In this document: positions 1 through 9,665 of the stretch, piece by piece | How positions within the stretch are numbered: the stretch's first letter is position 1 | How the letters are laid out: every line of letters starts with the position of its first letter | NCBI GenBank assembly: GCA_040902925.1 | Contig: JBBDWJ010000158.1 | Span: forward strand, 1-31,510 | Direction of reading: 5' to 3' | Length of the DNA: 31,510 nt | Origin: JBBDWJ01 sp040902925 | Lineage (GTDB): Bacteria; Acidobacteriota; Terriglobia; Bryobacterales; UBA6623 | Position numbers and translations under genes: made by a program | Notes under the pieces: model-generated | The model's input: the letters and a program-made list of their open reading frames with translations, nothing else | Databases searched by the model: none | What the model was told of the DNA's origin: nothing

Positions 1-2
1 TG

Positions 3-869
3 AACGACCACAAGATGCCGCCGGAGGAGTTCGACTCGGATTTCGACGCGACTCCCAAGCCGTTCTACAAGTCAGCCGCCGCGAACGTAGCCGCGTCGCG
101 TGAATCTCTGGCGGCGCTCGAGAAGCTGTGCGACGGGAAGTTCGGTGAGTACGCGCCGAGTTTCCGCGAGCTTTCGAAAACGCTCGAAGAAATCGACCTT
201 TCCGTTACCGCCCTGCTGAAGAGGAAACTCGAGCAAGACCCCGACCCGGTCGAGTTCGTGGAAACGGCGGGCGAAGCGGGAGCAGAGGGGGAAGCGGGCG
301 AGGCAGCGCCGGGCGCGCCGGCCAGACAAGGCGCCGTCACGCTGAAGTCCTCGGCCGAACTGGCGGCGTTGGCCCCCGCGGATCGCAGCGAAGCGGTCAA
401 CCGAATTCTGGCGGTGGCGCAATACCTGCGTCACCAGGAACCGCAGAGTCCGGTGCCTTACCTGATGTTGCGCGCACTCCGCTGGGGGGAGTTGCGGGCA
501 CGCTGCAACGGTGGAGACAGCGCAGGCATCGACCCGGGATTTCTGCAAGCGCCGTCGGCGGAAGTGCGCGTGGCGCTGAAGGGCTCAGCGGCCTCGGCGA
601 ATTGGCGCCAAGTTCTGGAAACGGCCGAAGGCGCCATGGGCGAGCCCTGCGGGCGGGGCTGGCTGGATCTGCAGCGCTATTCGATTCAGGCCTGCCAGGA
701 GTTGGGGCTCGCGGCGGCGGCGGCCGCTTTGCTTTCCGAGCTCAAAGCATTGCTGAACGACGTGCCCAACCTGCCGGAGATGACGCTCTCCGATGACACC
801 GGGGCAGCCAATCCGCAAACCAGGGCGTGGCTTGCCGAAGCGGTTCTGGCTCCTCCCAGCGAGGAGTAG
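3..869 (+). CDS. tssA: Type VI secretion protein TssA (ImpA-like), C-terminal part; 5' end cut by window
   Basis: TssA organises baseplate and sheath assembly of the type VI secretion system in the cytoplasm. The reading frame is open from base 3, and the first ATG (base 15) falls inside what looks like the middle of the family: a stretch of the FYxxxAANVAA... CDGKFGEYAPSF type, which follows the N-terminal ImpA_N domain in complete proteins. I therefore read this as a partial gene whose ImpA_N domain lies upstream. An acidic, Ala/Gly/Glu-rich linker lies near residues 80-105, and a C-terminal segment with the typical HQEPQSPVPYLMLRA motif follows near residues 140-155. The position directly before tssE-F-G-H supports the call. 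A 110-bp gap without a clear promoter separates it from tssE. Confidence 0.85.
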   Translation, partial: NDHKMPPEEFDSDFDATPKPFYKSAAANVAASRESLAALEKLCDGKFGEYAPSFRELSKTLEEIDLSVTALLKRKLEQDPDPVEFVETAGEAGAEGEAGEAAPGAPARQGAVTLKSSAELAALAPADRSEAVNRILAVAQYLRHQEPQSPVPYLMLRALRWGELRARCNGGDSAGIDPGFLQAPSAEVRVALKGSAASANWRQVLETAEGAMGEPCGRGWLDLQRYSIQACQELGLAAAAAALLSELKALLNDVPNLPEMTLSDDTGAANPQTRAWLAEAVLAPPSEE

Positions 870-979
870 CAGCGCGCGGAGACCGCTGCGGCTGGGACTC
901 GGGTCGCTCGATCGACGGATACGAAAGTGTGTCTGGGCCGTCCCCGCGCGGCCGCGGTTCTCTTTTCGCTTGTTTTTGC

Positions 980-1471
980 ATGGCGCAACGAAACCCAGAA
1001 CGACCCGTCCAGCTTTCGGTGCTGGATCGGCTGATCGACACCGAGCCGGCGAACCGGCAGGAAGTGCCGCTGACGCGCGCGCAATCGGTGCGGGCGCTGA
1101 AAGCGGCCCTGCGCCGCGATCTGGAATGGCTGCTGAATACACGCCGCTGCATCCAGCAGCCGAAAGGCCCCGACGGCGCTTCGTTCGAGCTGACCGAATC
1201 GGTTTACGACTTCGGCGTGCCTGACTTTACCAGCCTCAGCCTGAACTCGGGTAAGGACCGCCTTCGCCTGACGCACATGCTCGAGGAGGCCGTGGCGTTG
1301 TTCGAGCCGCGCTTGCAGGGTGTGCGCATCGTGCAGCAGTCGAGTGAGAAACATCGCTCGCTGCGCTTCATCATCGAAGGCATGCTGCAAATCGAGCCTT
1401 CGCCGGAATTGGTCTCCTTCGACACTTTCGTGGAACTGGGCAGCGGCGAGTGCCGCGTCCAGGGAGAATAG
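980..1471 (+). CDS. tssE: Type VI secretion baseplate protein TssE (gp25-like)
   Basis: TssE is the homologue of the phage T4 gp25 wedge protein and initiates sheath polymerisation on the baseplate. The 163-aa product has the family layout: an N-terminal SVLDRLID motif near residues 10-17, then a long helix leading into RRDLEWLLNTRR (near 45-56), then the gp25/lysozyme-like fold with a central YDFGVPDFTSLSL segment and a final FIIEGMLQIEP strand. I chose the ATG at 980 because the family begins close to this point. The frame is open further upstream, but that residue stretch is not family-like. No good Shine-Dalgarno sequence precedes the ATG, so the start is moderately sure. The gene ends one base before the tssF start. 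Confidence 0.93.
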   Translation: MAQRNPERPVQLSVLDRLIDTEPANRQEVPLTRAQSVRALKAALRRDLEWLLNTRRCIQQPKGPDGASFELTESVYDFGVPDFTSLSLNSGKDRLRLTHMLEEAVALFEPRLQGVRIVQQSSEKHRSLRFIIEGMLQIEPSPELVSFDTFVELGSGECRVQGE

Positions 1472-1472
1472 C

Positions 1473-3314
1473 TTGCGAGAAGAACTTCTCTCCTATTACG
1501 AGCGCGAGCTGACGTTTCTGCGCCAGATGGGGGCGGAGTTCGCCGCGAAATATCCGAAGATCGCTTCGCGGCTGCTGCTCGAAGCGGATCGCTGCGAGGA
1601 TCCTCACGTCGAGCGCCTGCTGGAGGGCTTCGCGCTGCTTGCGGCGCGTGTGCACCTCAAGATTGACGACGACTTTCCCGAGATCACCCAGGCGCTGCTC
1701 AACATCGTCTACCCGCACTTCATCCGGCCGATTCCGTCGATGACGGTGGTGCAGTTCCACCTCGACCCCGAGCAAGGCAAGCTGACGACCGGATATCAGG
1801 TGCCGCGCGGCTCGCTGCTCTATTCGAAGCCGGTCGAAGGCGTACCTTTAAAATTTCGCACCTGCCACGAAACAACGCTGTGGCCGGTGCAGACGACCCA
1901 AGCCGAATGGAAGACGCCGGACCGGCTACAGCCGCCCGTGCGATCCGCCAACGCCGTAGCGGCCGTTCGAGTCGAGCTGCAATGCCTGCCCGACGTGACT
2001 TTCGACGCGCTTGAAATGGACAGCCTGCGCTTTTATCTGAGCGGCGAGAGCAATCTGGTCCACACGCTGTACGAGCTGCTTTGCAATAACTGCGCGGAGA
2101 TCCTGATTCGCGCGCGCGACGGCTCCGATCAGCCCAGGACCGTATCTCTACCGGGCGATCATCTCGATCAGGTGGGCTTTTCGAAGAACGAAGCCATCCT
2201 GCCCTATCCGCGGCGGTCTTTTGTCGGATACCGGCTGCTGCAGGAGTATTTCGCGTTTCCGGAAGGCTTCTTTTTTCTGGACCTCAAGGGGCTGCTGCCG
2301 GTATGGAATCAAGGGTTCAAAGACAAGGTTGAGCTCATCTTTCTGATCTCCCGATTTGAGCGCCCGGAACGCCAGCAGACTTTGGAGCTGGGGCTATCGG
2401 CGAAGACGTTCCGTCTGGGCTGCTCCCCGGCGGTCAATTTGTTTGCCCAGTCAGCCGAGCCGATTCTGCTCGACCGCACACGATTCCAATACGCGGTGAC
2501 TCCGGACGTTCGCCGGCAGCCCTACCTGGAAACGTTTTCCGTCGACGAGGTCGTGGGCTCGAGCGCCCGCGGGCAGGACATCACCAAGTTCGAGCCGCTG
2601 TTCTCCTACCGTCATTCGAACACCCTGGAGAAGGGCAAGGCGTTTTGGTACGCCTCGCGGCAGCCCTCCAACAAACCCGACGACCACGGCACCGAGGTGG
2701 ATCTGGCGTTGGTCGATCTGGCGGGAAACCCGGCCTACCCCGATGTCGACACGCTGACCGTGCGTATCACGTGCACCAACCGCGACCTGCCGTCGCGCGT
2801 TCCGTTCGGCAACGAGGAGGGCGACTTCGAGCTGGAAGGGTCCACGGCGATCAGCCGCATCGTGTCGCTGCGCAAGCCGACGCCGACGCTGCGGCCGCCG
2901 ATGCGCCGGGATGCATTCTGGCCGATGATTTCGCAGCTTTCGCTGAACTACCTCTCGCTGGTCGAAGAAGGTAAAGAGGCGCTTCAGGAGCTCCTAAGGC
3001 TTTACAATTTCACGGGCTCCGTTCACTCTGAGCGTCAAATTGAAGGAATTTCCCGGTTGAGCAGCCGCCGCCACTTTGCGAGGGTATTGTCGGAGCATGG
3101 TATCTCGCTGGTGCGCGGCACCCAGGTCGCCATCGAATTCGATGAAGACCAGTTTGTGGGCGGCGGAACGTATTTGTTCGCCTCGATCGTGGAGCGCTTT
3201 CTGGGCCACTACGTCTCGATGAACAGCTTCACACAGCTCGTGGCGCGAACTCTGCAAAGGAAGGAGGTGATGCGCGAATGGCCGCCGAGATCGGGCGAAA
3301 GAGTCCTTCTATAG
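1473..3314 (+). CDS. tssF: Type VI secretion baseplate protein TssF (VasA/ImpG-like)
   Basis: TssF forms the wedge of the T6SS baseplate with TssG, TssE and TssK. The product is 613 aa, normal for the family. It opens with the hallmark LLSYYERELTFLRQ followed by EFAAKYPKIASRL and a DPHVERLLEGFA motif, all within the first 60 residues. The start is a TTG at 1473, preceded by AGGGAG at 1461-1466 and one base after the tssE stop. An in-frame ATG upstream at 1320 lies inside tssE and would add 51 non-family residues, so I reject it. The 3' end overlaps tssG by 37 bp, indicating translational coupling of two proteins that bind each other. Confidence 0.95.
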   Translation: MREELLSYYERELTFLRQMGAEFAAKYPKIASRLLLEADRCEDPHVERLLEGFALLAARVHLKIDDDFPEITQALLNIVYPHFIRPIPSMTVVQFHLDPEQGKLTTGYQVPRGSLLYSKPVEGVPLKFRTCHETTLWPVQTTQAEWKTPDRLQPPVRSANAVAAVRVELQCLPDVTFDALEMDSLRFYLSGESNLVHTLYELLCNNCAEILIRARDGSDQPRTVSLPGDHLDQVGFSKNEAILPYPRRSFVGYRLLQEYFAFPEGFFFLDLKGLLPVWNQGFKDKVELIFLISRFERPERQQTLELGLSAKTFRLGCSPAVNLFAQSAEPILLDRTRFQYAVTPDVRRQPYLETFSVDEVVGSSARGQDITKFEPLFSYRHSNTLEKGKAFWYASRQPSNKPDDHGTEVDLALVDLAGNPAYPDVDTLTVRITCTNRDLPSRVPFGNEEGDFELEGSTAISRIVSLRKPTPTLRPPMRRDAFWPMISQLSLNYLSLVEEGKEALQELLRLYNFTGSVHSERQIEGISRLSSRRHFARVLSEHGISLVRGTQVAIEFDEDQFVGGGTYLFASIVERFLGHYVSMNSFTQLVARTLQRKEVMREWPPRSGERVLL

Positions 3315-4315
3315 CGCGCTTCGGCAGCGTGCGCGAGCTGCTGGAGAGCGAGCCCTACCTGTTCGCTTTCTATCAAGCCGTGCGAACGCTCGAGATGTTG
3401 CAGCCGGATCGCCGTCCAGTGGGCCAGTTCTCGCATCCCTCGCGCGAAGTCGCCCGCTTCGCGGCGTTTCCGTCGGTGGCCTTCCCGGCGAGTGAAATCC
3501 AGGCTCTCAAGTTTCGCGACGACCAGCAACCGCTGATGACGGTGAACTTCATGGGGCTGATCGGCCCGCTCGGAGTTCTGCCGCTGGTCTATACCGAGTT
3601 GGTCGCCGACCGCACCCGCGCGCGCGACACCACGCTGCGGGATTTCCTCGACATCTTCAACCACCGCATGGTGTCGTTCCTGTACAGCGCCTGGCGCAAG
3701 TACCACTTCGTGGTCGCGCGCGAGACCGGCGGGCGCGACGGCGTCTCGGCGCACGTGCGGGACTTGATCGGCATGGGGACGCCAGGCCTGCTCAATCGCC
3801 AGAGCGTTCCCGACGAAGCACTGGTATTCTATGGAGGCTTTCTGGCGCAGCAGCCGCGCTCGGCTACCGTGCTCGAGCAGCTCCTGGCTGACTACTTCGA
3901 TGTAGACGTGGAGATCGAGCAGTTTTCAGGAGCCTGGTACCCTCTCGATGTGAATACGCAGTGCTGCCTGGGGACGGGCACCCCTTTCTCGGAACTATTG
4001 GGCGCGGGCGCGGTGGTGGGCGACGAGGTTTGGGATCAGCAGTCGGTTGTGCGCATCAAACTAGGGCCGTTGAGTTTGTCGCGATACCTGGATTTCCTGC
4101 CCACCGGCTCGGCCTACAAACCTCTCCAGGACATTACCCGCTTTTTCGCGGGCAACGAGATCGACTTTGAATTGCAGCTCATTTTGAAGCGCGGGGAAGT
4201 GCCCTCGTGCGAGCTGGGAGCCGAGGGCGAAGCGTCGCCGATGCTGGGTTGGGTCACCTGGGCCAGCACCCGGCAGATGGAGCGCGACCCGTCCGAAACG
4301 ACCCTTAGACTTTAG
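3278..4315 (+). CDS. tssG: Type VI secretion baseplate protein TssG (VasB/ImpH-like)
   Basis: TssG is the partner of TssF in the T6SS baseplate wedge. The 345-aa product matches the family in length. Near its N-terminus it has the FYQAVRTLEML motif, then FRDDQQPLMTVNFMGLIGPLGVLP (residues about 86-109 in two adjoining strands), DFLDIFNHRMVSFLYSAWRKY (about 123-143), and a C-terminal LGPLSLSRYLDFLP motif. The start has an excellent ribosome-binding site, AAGGAGG at about 3260-3266, and lies within the end of tssF. The next gene, clpV, begins 18 bp after the stop. Confidence 0.95.
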   Translation: MAAEIGRKSPSIARFGSVRELLESEPYLFAFYQAVRTLEMLQPDRRPVGQFSHPSREVARFAAFPSVAFPASEIQALKFRDDQQPLMTVNFMGLIGPLGVLPLVYTELVADRTRARDTTLRDFLDIFNHRMVSFLYSAWRKYHFVVARETGGRDGVSAHVRDLIGMGTPGLLNRQSVPDEALVFYGGFLAQQPRSATVLEQLLADYFDVDVEIEQFSGAWYPLDVNTQCCLGTGTPFSELLGAGAVVGDEVWDQQSVVRIKLGPLSLSRYLDFLPTGSAYKPLQDITRFFAGNEIDFELQLILKRGEVPSCELGAEGEASPMLGWVTWASTRQMERDPSETTLRL

Positions 4316-4333
4316 TTGTGTGGAGGAGCCGCC

Positions 4334-7048
4334 ATGGGCGTGAACCTGAAATCTTTGATCACGAAACTGAACCCGGCGACCCGCAGGTCGCTCGAAGGCG
4401 CAGCCGGGCTGTGCCTTTCCCGGACGCACTATGACGTCGAGTTCGAGCATTATCTGACCAAGCTGCTCGATGAAACCGACAGCGATCTGGCGCACATCCT
4501 GCAACGGTTCGATATCGACCCCTCGCGGCTGACGGGCGAAATCTCGCGCAGCCTCGACAAGCTCAAAACCGGCAATGCACGTACGCCGGCCTTCAGCCCT
4601 TCGCTGGTGAAGATGTTCGAGCAGGCCTGGACGATTGGCTCTCTCAACCACGAGGCCGGCCAGATTCGCTCGGGCTTCACGATCCTGGCGCTGGTTTCGA
4701 ACGAAGAGCTGGCGCGGATGGTGCGTGATGTAAGCCGCGAGTTCCAGAAGATCCAGGCCGACGTGCTCGAGCGCGAGTTCGCCGACATCGTCGCATCCTC
4801 GCCCGAGGAAACGCAGACCTTGTCGGCCGAGGCGGCGGCGCCGGGCGGCGGCGCGAAGAAAGCCGGCGGCAAAACGCCGAATCTGGATCAGTTCACGGTG
4901 AAGCTCACCGAGAACGCGCGGGCCGGAAAGATTGATCCCGTGCTGGGGCGCGATTTTGAAGTGCGCCAGATGGTCGATATCCTGACGCGGCGGCGCCAGA
5001 ACAACCCCATCCTAACGGGCGAAGCGGGCGTCGGCAAAACCGCCGTTGTAGAGGGGTTCGCTTTGCGCGTCGCGCAGGGGGACGTCCCGCCGCCGTTGAA
5101 GAACGTCGAGGTGCACTCGCTTGATCTCGCGCTGTTGCAAGCGGGCGCGGGCATCAAGGGAGAATTCGAGAACCGCCTCAAAGGGCTGATCGCAGAAGTG
5201 AAGTCGTCGGAGACACCGATTATTCTCTTCATCGACGAAGCGCACACCATGATCGGCGCGGGCGGACAGGCCGGCCAAGGCGACGCGGCCAACCTGCTCA
5301 AACCCGCGCTGGCGCGCGGCGAGCTGCGCACCATCGCCGCCACGACGTGGTCGGAATACAAGAAGTACTTCGAAAAAGACCCTGCCCTGTCGCGGCGCTT
5401 TCAGGTCGTCAAGGTCGAAGAACCGGACGAGGCGCAGTGCATGGTGATGATGCGCGGCATCGTCCCGATGCTCGAGAAGCACCACAAGGTGCGCATTCTC
5501 GACAGCGGCGTCGCAGCGGCGGTGCGCTTCTCGAACCGCTATATCGCCGGACGGCAGTTGCCCGATAAGGCAGTGAGCGTACTCGACACGACGTGCGCGC
5601 GCTTGGCGTTGGGTCAGGCGGCGATTCCGGCGGCGCTCGAAGATCTGCAACGCCGTCTCGACGATCTCAACGTGCAGAAGCGGGTTCTCCATCGCGAGAC
5701 CGCCGTCGGCGCGGATCACAGCGAGAGGCTGCAGGTTCTGGGCGGAGAAATTCAGGCCTCCGAAGGCGAGCTCAAGTCGCTGCAGGAACGCTACGACAAG
5801 GAAAAAGCGTTAGTCGAGCGAGTTCGCGAGCTGCGCACCAAGCTCGAAGGGCTGAGCGAGTTGCAGGCGGACGGCTCCTCATCCAACGGTGGCGCCGGCG
5901 GGCCCGCGAGTGACAGCAAAGTCTTTCGCGACGAACTGGCCAAAGTCGACGAGGAGCTGAGCCAACTGCAGGGGGAAACGCCGCTGATGCAAGTCTGCGT
6001 CGACTCTCAAATCGTCGGCGAAGTGATTTCCGGCTGGACCGGAATTCCGATCGGCCGCATGCTGAAAGACGAAATCGAGACGGCGATGAATCTCGAATTG
6101 CACCTCGGAAGCCGCGTCATCGGCCAGGACCATGCTCTCGAGATCATCAGCCAGCGCATCCGCACCTCGCGCGCGGGGCTCGAAGACCCCAGCAAGCCGA
6201 TCGGCGTGTTCATGCTGGTAGGCCCGAGCGGCGTCGGCAAAACAGAAACGGCATTGGCGCTGGCCGACCTGCTCTACGGCGGCGAGCGAAACCTGATCAC
6301 GATCAACATGTCGGAGTTTCAGGAAGCGCACACCGTCTCGACGCTGAAGGGTTCGCCTCCCGGGTATGTCGGCTACGGCGAGGGCGGCGTACTGACCGAG
6401 GCGGTGCGGCGGCGGCCCTATTCGGTCGTGCTGCTCGACGAAGTCGAAAAGGCGCACCCCGACGTGCTCGAACTGTTCTTCCAAGTCTTCGACAAAGGCA
6501 TGATGGAAGACGGCGAAGGGCGCGAGATTGACTTCAAGAACACGGTCATTCTGCTGACGACCAACGCCGCCACGGAAACGATCAGCAAACTGTGCGCCGA
6601 CCCCGAAACCATTCCGTCGTCCGCGGGCATGGTGAAAACGATCAAGCCCGAGCTGAACAAGATCTTCAAGCCGGCGTTCCTGGGACGCATGGTCGTCGTG
6701 CCGTACTTCATCATCCGCGACGAGATCATGAAAACCATCATCCGGCTCAAGCTGGGCAAGGTTCGCAAACGGCTCAATGAGAATCACCGCATCGAGCTGA
6801 CTTTCGGCGACGATCTAGTCAACGAAGTGGCGGCCCGCTGCACCGAGGTCGAAAGCGGCGCCCGCAACGTCGACAACATCTTGACTAATACGCTGCTTCC
6901 CGACATCTCGCGGCAACTGCTTTCCCGCATGGCTTCGGGCGAGAAACTCGGGAATATCCATATTTCAGTCGGCGCGGATAGCTCGTTCGCCTATTCTTAT
7001 AGCGATCAGCCGCAGCCGGCCGAGTTGGCGCCGCAACCGGGTGACTGA
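4334..7048 (+). CDS. tssH: Type VI secretion AAA+ ATPase TssH (ClpV)
   Basis: ClpV is a hexameric AAA+ unfoldase that disassembles contracted TssB/TssC sheaths so they can be reused. The 904-aa product has an N-terminal Clp_N-type domain (about 1-160), a Gly/Ala-rich linker, a first ATPase module with Walker A GEAGVGKT near residue 229 and Walker B IILFIDEAHT near 296-305, a coiled-coil middle region (about 440-545), and a second module with Walker A GPSGVGKT near residue 630 and SVVLLDEVEKAHPD downstream. A Ser/Asn/Gly-rich spot (SSSNGGAGG) interrupts the middle region. I chose ATG 4334, with GGAGG 8 bases upstream, over an in-frame TTG at 4316. General ClpB is excluded by the T6SS neighbours rather than by one diagnostic residue. 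Confidence 0.95.
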   Translation: MGVNLKSLITKLNPATRRSLEGAAGLCLSRTHYDVEFEHYLTKLLDETDSDLAHILQRFDIDPSRLTGEISRSLDKLKTGNARTPAFSPSLVKMFEQAWTIGSLNHEAGQIRSGFTILALVSNEELARMVRDVSREFQKIQADVLEREFADIVASSPEETQTLSAEAAAPGGGAKKAGGKTPNLDQFTVKLTENARAGKIDPVLGRDFEVRQMVDILTRRRQNNPILTGEAGVGKTAVVEGFALRVAQGDVPPPLKNVEVHSLDLALLQAGAGIKGEFENRLKGLIAEVKSSETPIILFIDEAHTMIGAGGQAGQGDAANLLKPALARGELRTIAATTWSEYKKYFEKDPALSRRFQVVKVEEPDEAQCMVMMRGIVPMLEKHHKVRILDSGVAAAVRFSNRYIAGRQLPDKAVSVLDTTCARLALGQAAIPAALEDLQRRLDDLNVQKRVLHRETAVGADHSERLQVLGGEIQASEGELKSLQERYDKEKALVERVRELRTKLEGLSELQADGSSSNGGAGGPASDSKVFRDELAKVDEELSQLQGETPLMQVCVDSQIVGEVISGWTGIPIGRMLKDEIETAMNLELHLGSRVIGQDHALEIISQRIRTSRAGLEDPSKPIGVFMLVGPSGVGKTETALALADLLYGGERNLITINMSEFQEAHTVSTLKGSPPGYVGYGEGGVLTEAVRRRPYSVVLLDEVEKAHPDVLELFFQVFDKGMMEDGEGREIDFKNTVILLTTNAATETISKLCADPETIPSSAGMVKTIKPELNKIFKPAFLGRMVVVPYFIIRDEIMKTIIRLKLGKVRKRLNENHRIELTFGDDLVNEVAARCTEVESGARNVDNILTNTLLPDISRQLLSRMASGEKLGNIHISVGADSSFAYSYSDQPQPAELAPQPGD

Positions 7049-7127
7049 CGCCTCCGGCTGGGGGGATTGAGAACCGCGCGGACCGCTGCCTGCGGCCGGT
7101 AATTTGCGCCTCGGAGATGGGAAAAAC

Positions 7128-9041
7128 ATGGCAAGTCAACTGACTCAGGATGGGCGGCTGATCAAACTCGACACGCCGCTCGGCAAGGACAAGCTCCTGG
7201 TGCAGTCGTTTTCAGGCGAGGAGGAAATCTCGCGCCTGTTCCGCTTCCAGCTCGATCTGGTATCGGAAGAGCCCACCATCGCGCCGAAAGATATCGTGGG
7301 CAAGAACGTCACGCTTACCGTGATGCAGTCCGACGAAAAAACCCAGCGCCATTTCAACGGCTTCGTCTCCCGCTTCAGCCATTTGCCCTCGCAAGGTCGC
7401 TACTACCACTACCAGGCGGAGTTCGTTCCCAAGCTGTGGTTCCTGACGCTGACCGCTGATTGCAAGATCTTCCAGGAAAAGAGCGTCCCCGACATTGTCC
7501 AGGAGGTCTTCCAGCAGTTCGGGATTACCGACTTCCGGCTCGAGCTCCAGGGCCAGCACCAGACGCACGACTATTGCGTGCAATACCGCGAAACAGCTTT
7601 CCACTTCGTAGCGCGCCTTCTTGAGGAAGAGGGTATTTTCTTTTTCTTCGAGCACGCAAAAGGGAAGCACACTCTCGTGTTGGCCGATCACAAAGGCGCG
7701 CACCAGCCTTGCCCGTTTCAAAACAAGGTCCGGATGGAACAATCCGCCGGTTCCGGCTTCAGCCGCGAGGAAGATACCATCGCGCACTGGGAGCATCATT
7801 ACGAATTCCGCACCGGAAAATGGTCGCAAACCGACTATAATTTTGAAACGCCCAGCACGAAGCTGTTCACGACCGTCGATACGATCGTCAAGCTCGATCA
7901 GAACAAGAACTTCGAGGTCTATGACTATCCTGGCGAATACCTGAACAAGGGCGTCGGCGACAGCTTGACCAAGCTGCGGATGGAAGAAGAGGAAGTGGGC
8001 TATGATGTCGCCAGCGGCAACGGCGACTGCCGCTCATTGATATCAGGCCACAAGTTTACTCTGGAGAAACACTCGCAGCGCGAGCAGAATGGCACCTATA
8101 TTCTGACCTCTGTCGCCCACTCGGGGCAGCAAACAGGATTCGCCGCCGAAGACGAGCGATTCGACGCCTACTACACGAACTCGTTCCGTTGCATTCCTCA
8201 AGACGTCACCTTTCGTCCTCCCCGTCTCACGCCCCGGCCGTTCGTACGCGGTACCCAAACAGCGGTGGTCGTCGGCCCGGGCGGCGAGGAGATTTTCACC
8301 GACAGCCATGGCCGCGTCAAAGTACAGTTTCCCTGGGACCGTCTAGGCAAGAAAGACGACACCAGCTCGTGCTGGATTCGGGTTTCCCAGCCCTGGGCCG
8401 GCAAAGCCTGGGGCGCCATCTGGCTGCCCCGCATCGGACAGGAAGTGGTGGTCGATTTCCTGGAAGGCGACCCCGACCGGCCGATCATCATCGGCCGCGT
8501 CTACAACGCCGAGCAGGTTCCACCCTACTCGCTGCCGGGTGATCAGACCCAGAGCGGCTTCAAGTCGCGCAGCTCCAAAAACGGCGGCACCGACGATTTC
8601 AACGAGATCCGGTTCGAAGACAAAAAGGGCAGCGAGCTGATCACGGTCCATGCCCAAAAGGACCTCGATACGACGGTCGAGAACAACGAGACGCGGCTGG
8701 TCGAGAACAACCGTACCACGACCATCGTGAACAATGAAACCAAGACCATCACGAAGGGGAATCAGGAACTCACCATCAAGATGGGCAATAACACGGTGGC
8801 CATCAAGATGGGCAACATGAGCACGAAGCTCGATCTGGGCAAGGAAGACCGCGAGGCCATGCAGTCCATTGAGTTGAAGGTCGGCCAGAGCAGCGTCAAG
8901 CTCGACCAGATGGGCGTTACCATCAAGGGCATGATGATCAAGATCGAAGGGCAGATCACGGTGGATGTGAAAAGCTTGATGACGACTGTGAAGGGCGACG
9001 CCATTCTGACGCTGCAGGGCGGCCTGGTGATGATCAACTAA
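7128..9041 (+). CDS. vgrG: Type VI secretion spike protein VgrG (TssI)
   Basis: VgrG trimers cap the Hcp tube and pierce the target cell. The 637-aa product has a gp27-like base domain (about 1-380, including YCVQYRETAFHFVARLLEEEG), then a gp5-type OB-fold with DSHGRVKVQFPWDR near residue 390 and SCWIRVSQPWAGKAWG after it, and then an SSKNGGTDDFNEIRFEDKKG motif. The tail is a beta-helical needle of short repeats rich in NNET and LxIKMGN (about 515-637). There is no extra C-terminal enzymatic domain, so this is a structural, non-evolved VgrG. I chose ATG 7128 over an in-frame TTG at 7104. The adaptor-like and PAAR genes directly downstream fit a tip-complex operon. Confidence 0.96.
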   Translation: MASQLTQDGRLIKLDTPLGKDKLLVQSFSGEEEISRLFRFQLDLVSEEPTIAPKDIVGKNVTLTVMQSDEKTQRHFNGFVSRFSHLPSQGRYYHYQAEFVPKLWFLTLTADCKIFQEKSVPDIVQEVFQQFGITDFRLELQGQHQTHDYCVQYRETAFHFVARLLEEEGIFFFFEHAKGKHTLVLADHKGAHQPCPFQNKVRMEQSAGSGFSREEDTIAHWEHHYEFRTGKWSQTDYNFETPSTKLFTTVDTIVKLDQNKNFEVYDYPGEYLNKGVGDSLTKLRMEEEEVGYDVASGNGDCRSLISGHKFTLEKHSQREQNGTYILTSVAHSGQQTGFAAEDERFDAYYTNSFRCIPQDVTFRPPRLTPRPFVRGTQTAVVVGPGGEEIFTDSHGRVKVQFPWDRLGKKDDTSSCWIRVSQPWAGKAWGAIWLPRIGQEVVVDFLEGDPDRPIIIGRVYNAEQVPPYSLPGDQTQSGFKSRSSKNGGTDDFNEIRFEDKKGSELITVHAQKDLDTTVENNETRLVENNRTTTIVNNETKTITKGNQELTIKMGNNTVAIKMGNMSTKLDLGKEDREAMQSIELKVGQSSVKLDQMGVTIKGMMIKIEGQITVDVKSLMTTVKGDAILTLQGGLVMIN

Positions 9042-9069
9042 GCGGCGCGGGAAGCGGATCAGGAGGGCT

Positions 9070-9663
9070 ATGGCAAATCCCAATACCGTGCAGGCTCTGG
9101 CGAAGGTGGAGGCGAAGACCGCCGCGGAGATCTGCGCCGCGATCGAGCTGTCGGAGCCGGCCCGCAAGCTGCTCGACCAACAGACGCCTCCGGCGGACTA
9201 TCTGGCCAAGTTGAACGAGGCCGGCATGGGAGAAGACGCGGTGCGGTTTCTGGCCCACGCCTTGCCCAAACGCGAAGCCGTCTGGTGGGCGTGCCAGTGC
9301 ATTCGCGAAGCGGGCGTCGATTCCGGCGAAGCCGCCAAGGCGGCGCTGCTGGCCGCCGCGGTTTGGGCGTCCGACCCCAGTGAACAGAACCGCCGCGCCG
9401 CCCATGCCGCCGCCGAGAAGGCCCAGGGCACTCCGGAAGCGTTGACGGCGCTGGGCGCGTTCCTCAGCGGAGGCAGCATGACGCCTCCCGAAGCTCCCGA
9501 GGTCAAGCCCGCCGAAGACTTCACGCCGCGTACCGTGGCGGGCGCGGTCATGCTGGCCGCCGTCGCCGCCGAGCCCGAAAAGGCTCCCCAGAAGTATCGG
9601 CGCTTCATCGACCTGGGCGTTCAATCCGCAAACCAGCCGCTACCCAAAGGGAAAGGAGCCTAA
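9070..9663 (+). CDS. DUF6931-like T6SS-associated protein, possible VgrG/PAAR accessory
   Basis: The 197-aa product is Ala-rich and predicted helical, with no signal peptide or membrane segment. It carries a conserved-looking central stretch, LPKREAVWWACQCIRE (about residues 69-84), and an Ala/Pro linker before a second helical part. From memory this resembles the DUF6931 family seen beside vgrG and PAAR genes, but I cannot run a profile search. The start at 9070 has AGGAGGG just upstream. The stop lies two bases before the PAAR start, so the two are probably co-translated. By position it could be an adaptor or chaperone that loads the tip or an effector, the role that DUF4123 and DUF2169 proteins play elsewhere. 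That role is inference. Confidence 0.7.
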   Translation: MANPNTVQALAKVEAKTAAEICAAIELSEPARKLLDQQTPPADYLAKLNEAGMGEDAVRFLAHALPKREAVWWACQCIREAGVDSGEAAKAALLAAAVWASDPSEQNRRAAHAAAEKAQGTPEALTALGAFLSGGSMTPPEAPEVKPAEDFTPRTVAGAVMLAAVAAEPEKAPQKYRRFIDLGVQSANQPLPKGKGA

Positions 9664-9665
9664 AC

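Noticed and set aside
869..889. GCAGCG/CGCTGC inverted repeat after tssA and a similar GCGCGGACCGCTGC string near 7076-7090
   Set aside because: Short GC-rich similarity of this size is expected by chance here and no T tract follows.
1320..1472. Upstream ATG extension of tssF
   Set aside because: It lies within tssE in another frame and codes Ser/Arg/Cys-rich residues unlike the TssF family, whose N-terminus starts right after TTG 1473.
5879..6787. 302-codon minus-strand open frame inside clpV
   Set aside because: It is an antisense shadow of a high-GC gene, with His/Asp/Arg-rich composition and no independent support.
8343..9167. 274-codon minus-strand open frame over vgrG
   Set aside because: Antisense shadow of vgrG; the + strand frame has the full family sequence.
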